Positions 45,610-54,272 of a DNA stretch of 64,000 bases are shown piece after piece. This stretch comes from Zasmidium citrigriseum (lineage: Eukaryota > Ascomycota > Dothideomycetes > Mycosphaerellales > Mycosphaerellaceae). The stretch is taken from assembly GCA_002786025.1 (NCBI GenBank), contig NHNW01000038.1, positions 248,001 to 312,000 of the forward strand. The letters are read 5' to 3'. Position 1 is the first letter of the stretch. Each line of letters opens with the position of its first letter. The notes under the pieces are model-generated. The model saw nothing but the letters and a program-made list of their open reading frames with translations. It did not search any database and was not told the origin of the DNA. The translations under genes were made by a program, and so were the position numbers.

Positions 45610-47454
45610 CTATATCACAAATCCACCCGCAAGATCCATGACGTTATTCGGATCAACCTCCTTTCGAATCTTTCTGAGCCGAGCAACATTCTCCTTTCCA
45701 TAAAGATCTTCTGCGGTCGCATTCAAGTATGCGTAGTTGGGATACTGTCGCGGGTGATAGATGCCCTCGTCTTGAGCCACCTTGCGCAGTCGATCAATCG
45801 CACCGTGCAAGTGACCAAGCCAGAACTCGTCTTCGGACGTGCTTGTCCAAGAGTAGTAGAGGCTTAGCTGGAGGAAAATAAGGTCAGTTGAAACAGCTGA
45901 GATGTTGAAACTTGAGTCTTACTGGCAGAGGCGAATCAGCGTGTGGAAAGGCGCTGTCCGTAGCGTGCTGGCCGTAGTCGTGCATGAATGGATCAATCTC
46001 CAAGTTGAAAGGCACTGCGCCACCATCGTGCTGCATGGAAAGACTGTTCGCTATCTATAGCAGTGGATCAGTAATGCATCAAAATCTCGAGATCGTCAAG
46101 GACTACTTACGTTGTTCTCATTCAGCATCGCCACCGAAAAGGCCGGTGTAAACCGAGTGACCGACATCGTGGCGAAAGCTCCCCGGTCATTCGGAAGCAG
46201 AATGGACGGTACACTTGAGGTGAAGGAGTAAAAGCTCTGGCGTTTTGCTGAATTCGCAGCTGGGATGTGATCGAACAAGGAAAAGATCTCTGGCTTCTCC
46301 AGACCGTCGTGGAAGAACAGCACAATGGCAGACGAATTTGTCTGTTGGCCGAGACCTATAAGTGTCGTGATCATCTGCGTCTTCGAATCGTTGTTGGTTT
46401 TGTCGAATGTCGCAGTTGCATTGAGCAGAGCTGGGACTTGAGCTGGTGAGTAGATTGCGATGCCGGCCTGCATGTCCATCAGTCCATGTGTTTCTCGAAT
46501 TCGTGTTTTGCGCTTACCCAAACGTCGTTCTGCTGGTGTGTGTAGAGCTCGACAGAAGTGACCAGGCCAAAGCGATTCAAGCCTCCCTTGAGGGCAAAGA
46601 AGAGATCGGGATGTGATGAATCGACACGGGTGATGGTGCCATTGGGCAGAACCAAGTTGTAGGACTTGACCGTATCGACCGTGAGCCCTATACTCTGCAT
46701 GTTAGTGTCAAGATTGACCTCCAGTGTCTCCGAGTATCGTACCGTACTGGTTGGTGAACCAAGAGAATCCGCCACCAAGAGCGAACCCACCAACACCTGG
46801 ACCCGGCACTCTTCCGCCCGTCACACCTAGACCGGTGCCGTCGAGCTTCTTATATACATCAATCCAGGTCTGTTGAAGTGGTTAGCATGTCACACTGCGA
46901 TCACGAGCTGCATCGACCGACCTGACCCATGCCGAGTTCTACCGTCGAGTTATCTGGCGAAAAATTGACTTGTGTCATCCTACCAGGCCAGATGTGGACT
47001 CCCACAGTGCTTGAGAATCCCGGGTTGGTCGCATGGCCACCAGACTTGAATGCGAAGGGGACCTTCTTCTGGGCGATGATCTTGATCTTACAGTGTTGTC
47101 AGAGGCTGTTCTTCGAGTAGTCCCATTTCTGCTAACCGCGGTGGAGACATCTTCAGCGTCTCCAGCATTGAGGACACAAGCTGGTATCTGTGTCGACGAT
47201 TGGAACCAGTGGTGAATTGCAAGACCGAAGTGAGGGTTTACTGTTCAGTAATAATACTTAGCGATCGATCGAACGTACAATTATTGAACTTACGTACATG
47301 AACTGATCAATTCACTCTGGGGAGATATTGCATCAGATATCTCTCGGCATGCTTGTGGGATATGTGTGACGTTCGAGTCGCCCAAGCCCACGAGATTGGC
47401 TCGACAAGATACTGCCAATGTTGACAGAAGTAATGAGACGCAAAATTTAGGCAT
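45610..47454 (-). CDS. Secreted FAD-linked oxidase (BBE/vanillyl-alcohol-oxidase superfamily)
   Basis: Eight exons on the minus strand: 47454-47298, 47240-47137, 47086-46922, 46869-46743, 46687-46518, 46467-46111, 46054-45923 and 45867-45610, giving 489 residues. All seven introns are 50-57 bp and keep frame. A signal peptide is visible at residues 1-19 (MPKFCVSLLLSTLAVSCRA). FAD-binding region: FKSGGHATNPGFSST, where the His after GG is the usual covalent FAD attachment point. The loop GGRVPGPGVGGFALGGGFSW lacks the Cys that makes berberine-bridge enzymes bicovalent, so FAD is probably bound through His alone. The C-terminal BBE motif is present (YLNATAEDLYG, VDPNNVMDLAGGF). Such enzymes oxidise small alcohols, sugars or natural products using O2. 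Substrate unknown; neighbours suggest a specialised pathway. Confidence 0.9.
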
Positions 47455-48036
47455 TGCAACGACTGACGATCCTTGTTGTCAGTGGCCTTGTCCGTCGTCC
47501 TCTGAGCGAAGATAGAAGAGCGCAAGGTGACCGAATTACTTCATTCAAACGCATCGAAACTTTTCTCGATCCATGAAGAAGAGCCATCGTGACAAAGTTC
47601 GGCCGTCATGGCATCCTGCATGTTGGGGGTGGTCGTGATCGTCAAAGAGCCCCACTGACCACTTGTCCCCGCTACCGGACTTTTTTACTGCAGGCGATGT
47701 CAAGTGCAAAGTAAGTGAATGTGGCCTGCGCTTTCCCTTTTCGGACGTCCAAACACAGATAGCGCAGAGGTTTGGACTATCCACAAAGCCACTGGTTTTG
47801 GAATGAATCTGCGTTTTTCGAGACGGTGAAGACTTCTCGACCGGATGTGCATGCCCGAGCATCTCCAGATTCGTGGTTGCCGTGGCTTGCAGCTACAGAA
47901 GTTGCGTCAAGAGAACGATGACGATGCAGTCGGCGATCGTAGAAGCGTTGGCCTGATATTGGTCGGTAGACGGTGGTGCGAGATACATATTCGCAAGTCC
48001 CCAAAGTTGAATGCGGTCAGCATCATTGTTCGCATC
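47455..48036. promoter_or_regulatory. Bidirectional promoter, FAD oxidase (-) / small secreted protein (+)
   Basis: 582 bp between two divergent starts, the second divergent pair in the 39-49 kb block. No named site recognised. Confidence 0.5.
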
Positions 48037-48732
48037 ATGTTGACTTCGACATCAATCTTGTCTTGTATTCTGGCCGCGGCTCCTCTGCTGCACGCGCAGC
48101 AATATCTGCCCAAATCAGTATGGGGAAGCTACAGGTGTCCTGAAAATAACGGTACACTGCCTTCGCCGACATACTACAACGAGCATGCTGCCTTCACCGT
48201 CTGCTCGCAAAGAGTCATTAGCGCTCCAGTTGATAAGGGTAAGCAGAGCCTCACCTTTGACATACACATTCGCTGACGGGCACCTGCGAAACCAGTCTAC
48301 GATGCAATCATCGACATGGGCGCCTACAAGGAGTGGAACTCGTTCGTACGCAGCGTCGACAACGTCAACGGCAGCTCCATTTCTCCCGTCAGCCTATACA
48401 CCGAGGTCGTCCTGCACAACTATGGTCTTTTCCCGCCATCGAAATCTTCGACCCCTGCGAAAGAGATCATGACGTTTCTGCAACACGATGAGTGTGACTT
48501 TGCCGTGGCCGCGTGGAAGTATGACGATGGTTTAGGTGGCCTCGGCGTGCGTGCCGAGCATTCGAATGTATTGACCGCCAGTGGAGATGGTGAGAGTACA
48601 TTGTATGTAAGCTGGGACAGCTATTATGGCGTTGGAGCTGTTGCCATTGAGCCTCTGTTGGCCAAGAACCTGCAGAAGCAGTTTGATAATCAAGCGGATG
48701 ACTTGAAGAGATACGTGGAGGCAATGTCGTGA
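48037..48732 (+). CDS. Small secreted SRPBCC-like (START/Bet v 1 fold) protein
   Basis: Two exons, 48037-48238 and 48296-48732 (57-bp intron), give 212 residues. Signal peptide at about residues 1-20 (MLTSTSILSCILAAAPLLHA). After splicing the mid-region reads FTVCSQRVISAPVDKVYDAI followed by IDMGAYKEWNSFVRSVD. An 'inappropriate residue, then P-x-x-V-[YF]-D-x-[IL]-x-D-x-x-x-Y-x-x-W-N' pattern is the usual N-terminal beta-helix turn of SRPBCC ligand-binding proteins. Later FAVAAWKYDDGLGGLGVRAEH fits a strand pair of that fold, and the C-terminal helix QKQFDNQADDLKRYVEAMS is also typical. SRPBCC proteins bind hydrophobic ligands. No catalytic residues recognised. Gene model fairly safe; fold call moderate; function unknown. 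Confidence 0.7.
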
Positions 48733-49596
48733 AAAGGCCGAAGCTTCCAGAGTAGTAGTAGGCCAGTAGTCTAGGCCGCCGTAGGTGCTGGCAGAGGAAT
48801 GGACGTGCTTTCGATGCTTTCGATGCTTCGAAGCATTCAAGTTGTATTGCGTTGAAGATGTGAGGAACGACCGCCCAAGCGGAAGATGCATTTGAGTTTG
48901 GGCTAGCGGCTCAGTAGGATCCGGACCCGCTCTCACGTGATTCTTCACCTTCACTTTGCCAACATCAAAGCTTTTTCTAATTGATCACTATGTCTCACTA
49001 GTCGAAACAGTTCACGCTGTCTTGTTGCTGTCATGAGCATAATACCGACACAGTGGAAAATGCTGGCATGTATTGACCCAAGGCGGCTCGCTGCATCGAT
49101 GGCCAGCCGCTAGGCAGGGCACATGCCAATCACGCACATTACGTGCAACGGCAGCTTGCAGCACCAAGATGGCTCGAGTCCGGGTCAGGAGAAGAGGAAG
49201 TTAGAACATCGGTAGTAGGTACGAATTGTGTGATACGAAAAGCAATTTGATAGTACTTTCTGCCTGAGGCACATACACTTCCGTATCGGGTGATCGCGAA
49301 TCGCCTTCAGCTGCCCTCCGCTAGTTCTAGTGACTCTCGGTGAACTCGACCCTCTACATCATCGTCGCCAGTCCGGACCTCTACTGCGACCACCCCACCA
49401 GCATTCACTCACCTGCACATGCTTAATGCGCGTCGCGAGACACGTGCGCCACCGAATTTCTCTCCACCATTGTCCGCGACTGAGACAACAGCTGCCATTG
49501 TCGCACTCCTTCACCTTCTCAATGCCCCGTTTCCGCGCGACCCAGTTCTCGCGCATCCGATGAGCAGCTTCACCATTCTTTCCACTTGAGCGCACT
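48733..49596. other. Intergenic region upstream of the 865-aa nuclear protein
   Basis: 864 bp. Holds the 3' UTR of the small secreted protein and the promoter/leader of the next gene; CACGTG at about 48937 and 49441. It marks the right border of the accessory-looking block. No gene seen. Confidence 0.55.
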
Positions 49597-52194
49597 ATGG
49601 CCGATGCGCAACCCGGCAGGCCACCTCCGCCCGCTAAATGGAACCCCACCAAAGAGGATCAAGACGACCTAGCCGCTATCGACGCCGCCATTGCGCGCAT
49701 CCAGAACGTCACGCCCCAAGATCCGTATCGCCTCACCATCCCGCAAGATGAACCGCGATACCACCATTCCTTCCGAGTGCAGGCCGACCAGTGGCTCGTA
49801 CACACGCCTTTCCAACGGCATGAACATGAAAGTCTGCAATACCTAACCTACCACTTTCACGAACCTGGCAAGGAGACGTATGTGCTGGAGAATAGCTGGC
49901 GCGCGGAGGAGCCAAAGGTGAACGGACACGGATTGAAACCAACACCCGCGACAACTGGTTCAAATACTCCAAATGGTGCCCCGAAGAAAAAGATCAGTCT
50001 TGGTGCGTATAAGAAGCAGAAGACTGGCGGGACTGCCACTCCTGAGAGGGACGCAGTGAAAGGGGGTGATGCGCCCAACAAGCAACCAGCGGTCAAAGGT
50101 CCGATTGAGCGGGTCAAGGCTGAGAGCGAAGAGATGCTGGCGGCGGTCAATGAGTCTGAAGAAGAGGTACCAGCAGTCAAGGAGACATCTTCACAAAAAG
50201 ACGATGGAAAGGGCAAGCGGAAAAGGGAGGATGAAGCCATGTCTAAGCCTGAGCAGACTGCAGAGGCTCGTTCTGAACCTCCCGCCAAAAAGGTCAAACC
50301 TTTGCAGAAGGAGAAGCCGGAGGACAGTAAAGTCGAAAGACAAGATCCGCCGAAACCAGATCAAACTTTGAAGGATGAGCAGCGCGAAGATTCGGGCATG
50401 CCTCCGCGATTATCCCCAGGAATGCCACCTAGGCTATCGCCACCACTGCCTGCGAGGCTTTCACCTCTACCACAAGCCCAGGAAACAAAATCGCCGGGTC
50501 AGGAAGGGGCACAAGACCAATCAGACGAAGCCGCTCTGCCTTCTCGTCTTTCGCCGACTATCCCAGAGAGTATCAGCAAGGCGCTACAGGCAAAAGCCCA
50601 TTCGTCGGCATCGCGGCCTTCAGAGGGATCTGCGCCAAACTCTACTTCAAAAGACAAGCAAGACATGCTTACGCCGATCAAGAAAGGAATCGACGGGGTC
50701 ACCAAGCGAAAATCTCCAGCGCCCCGAAATGGTTTCCGTGCAAATTCCAGTTCGCCCGCAGTGCGCTCAGATGCAGAAGATAAAATACGTCCAAAGAGCA
50801 CCGCAACTCGAACGAGAACACCTGAGCGTAGCCAGGAAGACGAGGAGCCAGCCACGAAGGAATCGAGCGGGAAATCACAGGACCGAGAATCGCCGTCTCT
50901 AATAGTCAAGATCAAGTACAAGAAGGCACGGAAAGACGACATTCGGCGAATTCTCCAGATGCAATCGAGACCCGACAAGAGCATGTCCCAACCCCCTGAA
51001 TCGCAGCCCGCAGAAAACGCGAAGCCAGCTGCCAAGACCGCAGAGCGTCGCAACGGGGAGCGAAAGGATTCGGCACCCGTGAAAGGAGTTGCACAGAAGA
51101 TTGGTCCGGTGAAGAAGGAGAAGAAATCGCAAGCACAATCTCAGGAGAAGCCCAAGGAAAAGGAGAAGGTCGACAAGCAGCCAGAGAAGCCAGAAAAGCT
51201 GGAGAAGCAACCAGAGAAGCGACAACTTCCTGACGACGAGCGCTCCAGCTCTCCCACCAAGCGTAGGAAGCCAGACTCTTCCGAGACACGAAAAGAACCG
51301 TCAACGCCAGCACAGCGAGAGGTCGATTCCCCATTGGCACCGAAGTCCGCTTTGCAAGCAACGCCGAGCACTCGAAAGGATCTTCTATCTCAAGCGATGC
51401 GGCGGGAGCAGTCGCAAGACAGCAATGCGACCCACAACACTCCCCCGGCCATGAGCAGTACTCCCAGTATCGGCAAAGACCAGCCGAATGGGATTGCCAA
51501 AGCGCCTTCAAGTCAGCCAAGCAACAAGACACCGAAACAGCAGGCTTGGGAGACAGAACAGAAGCGTCTGGAGACACTTGGTCGGGAGCTGAAGCACGCT
51601 GCGTCTGCGCATCTCAAGGACACATCGGGCTCCCCCAACGAACAAAAGCTCGCTGCGGTGAAGGCTCTCGAGTCGTTCTTGTGCTATCTCTTGGCGTTCA
51701 CATGCCTGGACGAAGCGAACGCCGCCGCCGATCCCAGGCAACCTCCGTCATATAGCACATGGCGAAGTTTGCATGGATTCTACGGTTTCGTCAAGCGCAA
51801 CACGGAGTCGTTCCCGCATCTCTGCGGGCTGGCATGCTCCCTGGGCGTGGTGTACACAGCTCGGATCCTTGACATTGCCACCCAATTCCCTAATGACGGA
51901 CCCAGCCGTTCCAGCATCCTCGAGACACATGCGACCCTGCAGAAAGCCGCCACTGAAGCAGAGACGAAGCTGGACGTCGACAGTCTGCAGGACCACTTCC
52001 CGAAAAGCTGGAGCCGGAGAAGCAAGAAGCACAACACGAGCGAGAAACTGGAACCGACCAAGCTGAGCGGCGGCTTCAAGCTACCGATTGGACTGGCGAC
52101 GACGCCGGTGCGAGCAGCGAGAGCAGGACATGCGATGTTACAGGAGTGGCTGGAGCGGGAGAGGATTGACTATACCCTGAAGCTGAAGCTTTGA
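49597..52194 (+). CDS. Large nuclear low-complexity protein with helical C-terminus, possibly AFF4/Ebp1-like
   Basis: Single exon, 865 residues. Ordered N-terminus (about 10-105) with PPPAKWNPTKEDQDDLAAID, PRYHHSFRVQADQWLVHTP and SLQYLTYHFH. KKKISLGAYKKQK follows near residue 130. Residues 140-640 are highly charged and disordered, with several bipartite-type basic clusters. A predicted helical C-terminal region at about 650-800 begins LGRELKHAASAHLKD, then ALESFLCYLLAFTCLDEANA and YSTWRSLHGFYGFVKRN. That order resembles the C-terminal homology domain of AFF/FMR2 scaffold proteins of the super elongation complex, and fission-yeast Ebp1 is a described fungal counterpart. The resemblance is by eye; function should be treated as unknown nuclear, possibly transcription elongation. 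Confidence 0.75.
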   Translation: MADAQPGRPPPPAKWNPTKEDQDDLAAIDAAIARIQNVTPQDPYRLTIPQDEPRYHHSFRVQADQWLVHTPFQRHEHESLQYLTYHFHEPGKETYVLENSWRAEEPKVNGHGLKPTPATTGSNTPNGAPKKKISLGAYKKQKTGGTATPERDAVKGGDAPNKQPAVKGPIERVKAESEEMLAAVNESEEEVPAVKETSSQKDDGKGKRKREDEAMSKPEQTAEARSEPPAKKVKPLQKEKPEDSKVERQDPPKPDQTLKDEQREDSGMPPRLSPGMPPRLSPPLPARLSPLPQAQETKSPGQEGAQDQSDEAALPSRLSPTIPESISKALQAKAHSSASRPSEGSAPNSTSKDKQDMLTPIKKGIDGVTKRKSPAPRNGFRANSSSPAVRSDAEDKIRPKSTATRTRTPERSQEDEEPATKESSGKSQDRESPSLIVKIKYKKARKDDIRRILQMQSRPDKSMSQPPESQPAENAKPAAKTAERRNGERKDSAPVKGVAQKIGPVKKEKKSQAQSQEKPKEKEKVDKQPEKPEKLEKQPEKRQLPDDERSSSPTKRRKPDSSETRKEPSTPAQREVDSPLAPKSALQATPSTRKDLLSQAMRREQSQDSNATHNTPPAMSSTPSIGKDQPNGIAKAPSSQPSNKTPKQQAWETEQKRLETLGRELKHAASAHLKDTSGSPNEQKLAAVKALESFLCYLLAFTCLDEANAAADPRQPPSYSTWRSLHGFYGFVKRNTESFPHLCGLACSLGVVYTARILDIATQFPNDGPSRSSILETHATLQKAATEAETKLDVDSLQDHFPKSWSRRSKKHNTSEKLEPTKLSGGFKLPIGLATTPVRAARAGHAMLQEWLERERIDYTLKLKL

Positions 52195-52594
52195 GATGAC
52201 ATTCAGCGATGACATAACTTGTACGAATACATTGGCGTTTGTTTTAAAAGGGTGGGTTCTGGTCTGGGCGTTTTTGATTGTCGCCACTGCGTATACATAC
52301 GATACCTGCAGCTGGCCTGGAAGGGACTGGGATAAGGATTGGGATGGGAAGGGACGGACGGTCGTTGTTTTTGCTTGCTCTTTGCCGATACCCCACCGAG
52401 TATAGCGACAGTACCACCCACCAAATATGTGCGTTGGGCACGTAGCAGGGCATGAATTTGAATTGAAACAAAGCATAGAATAGAGGTGACAGTGTGCAAT
52501 ATCAGTTTTGAGAGACGTGAGTCTCAAAGATTCAAAATTAGCGATTACAATTCTTCTATCTTTCTCATGTCCAAAACGAATGAATCATTGGTCT
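52195..52594. other. Convergent intergenic region
   Basis: 400 bp between the stop codons of the 865-residue gene and the DCAF4-like gene; presumably 3' UTRs. Nothing recognised. Confidence 0.6.
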
Positions 52595-53951
52595 TTATGA
52601 CCAGCGCTGGATGGAGTCTTCGACGCAGGCCTGTAGATAGGGAACCCCTCGGTGATCCTCCTGCCATCGTGGCCTCCACACGAGACCATTACGCTTCTTG
52701 CAGGGCACCAGAGTGCGGAGATGATTGCCCGACCTTAGTGAATAGATCTGGAGTTTGTTGTGCCAGTCCGTGGCCGCAACAAGATTACCGTTGAGAATCG
52801 ACACATGCACGTAGGGGCTTCCAGACTTGTGATCCAAAGTTATGACCGGAGTGTCCTTGGATAAGTTGCGAAGGTCGTACAGACTCACATCATGGCTGCT
52901 GGCGACGACAACATTGTGCCCGGTGTCGTCGGGTCTGAAGATGCCGTTGATTTTGTCGACACGATGAACTCGCTGCGACATGCCCTCGCTGCGGACGTCG
53001 TAGAGGAACACGTCGTGATACGTGTCATAATGCTTTGCGCCGAGGGCGAGGGTGTGCGGGTTCAGCCAGTCTGCTGCGAAGATGTGTCCATGCCCACACA
53101 TTTTGAGATTAGTCTGGTTTCGTATGCCAGCCAGAATGTCGAATATTTGGACCCCGAACGAGCCTGCGCAAGCGATCAGGCGATGAGACGGGTCGACCTT
53201 GCAGTCCCACATGATATCGCCCTCTTCTCCAATGTTCAGCGTGAGGTGTCCATAGATGCCACGCCTGGGGTCTTCTTCCACAGGCCCCAGGAAGAAGTTG
53301 CCCGAGAACTTGTTAGGCTGTGCAGTGGTAGTAACAAAGAACGGCTCACCCTGGGCGGAGAAGTGTTGTAAGGTGGTGACGGGCTCATGGAATGCGTGGA
53401 GTGCCCGCTGTGACGGAAGTGGTTGATCAGATTTCCAGTCGCCTTGGCAATTGTAGTTATAGACGGCATGGGAGCCAACGTCGTGTCGGACCGCCAGAAG
53501 CATTGATGAGTGTTCCGGGATATAGTGGGCGTCGGTGAAGACCGTATGTCTCTTGTCGAAGCCTTCCAGTCTTAGTTGCGATTCGTTGCCCACGAGACCT
53601 TGAACGAATGCCGTGTCTCGCTGAACATGGTGATAGAGGTAAGGATTGTGGCCGATCTCTCGGCGAAGACCGGCGCCAGCTAAGAGTGGGTGCTTGAGTG
53701 ATTTGGCTGTCACGACTGTCTCCTTGCGAGCAATCTCTTGATGCTGCTTCTGTTCGAGCTTACGCTTCTTATTCGCGCGGTCAATTTTCGCGTTCGTTTT
53801 GTTGTACTTGGCGTTGGCTGGAGCGATGTGGTTTGCCTGGACCTTGAAATATTTCTTCTTTTCGGGATCTGCGAACGCATGAGTAGCTATCTAGTCTGAG
53901 AGACATTCACAACCTACCGTAATAAAAGCCTGGAATTTCGCCTCTGTTCAT
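52595..53951 (-). CDS. DCAF4/WDR21-like WD40 protein
   Basis: Two exons on the minus strand, 53951-53918 and 53868-52595 (49-bp intron), give 435 residues. Splicing creates the N-terminus MNRGEIPGFYYDPEKKKYFK, and IPGFYxDxEKxxYF is the opening motif I associate with DCAF4 (WDR21), a substrate receptor of CUL4-DDB1 ubiquitin ligases. A Lys-rich coiled region follows (KYNKTNAKIDRANKKRK). The rest shows degenerate WD40 blades: GDIMWDCKVDPSHRLIACAG, HDVFLYDVRSEG with its Asp-Arg 'WDxR'-like end, DVSLYDLRNLS and LQIYSLRSGNHLRTL. YDVR and YDLR are the DDB1-binding type of blade end. Without the intron the start would be lost. Role in CRL4 is inferred. Confidence 0.78.
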
Positions 53952-54272
53952 CCTGCCGGTATTATGTCGTGCGTATCCTTCGCAGTGACCGAAACTCGCA
54001 TAATTGGGCGGGAAAGAATTCGATACAGTCTGATGGATCCAGGGAGGCGACTGGTACTTGTCGAGAAGGAGGAACGGCGTTGTGAAATGTGCAGCAGGAA
54101 GATGTAGAGTGAAAGAGAGGAAAGGACGTCTCGAGTCTCAAGGAAGTCCGAGCGCCACATCACCCCACTAGCCACGTTCTCCGGCCCGATCCACAACGGT
54201 CCCGCTCGCCTTTCGGCTTTCGACGTCACTTTGCCGACAGCTCCTCTTCGAGCTCGCCATGTACAATTTCTA
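53952..54272. promoter_or_regulatory. Bidirectional promoter, DCAF4-like (-) / SelO (+), with SRE-like site
   Basis: 321 bp between divergent starts. Contains ATCACCCCAC at 54159-54168, identical to the sterol regulatory element bound by SREBP in animals and compatible with the fungal SREBP consensus. Confidence 0.5.
54159..54168 (+). promoter_or_regulatory. Sterol-regulatory-element-like site (ATCACCCCAC)
   Basis: Exact match to the classical SRE-1 decamer, 105 bp upstream of the SelO start. One exact match is expected by chance in roughly eight windows of this size, so chance is not excluded. Confidence 0.35.
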
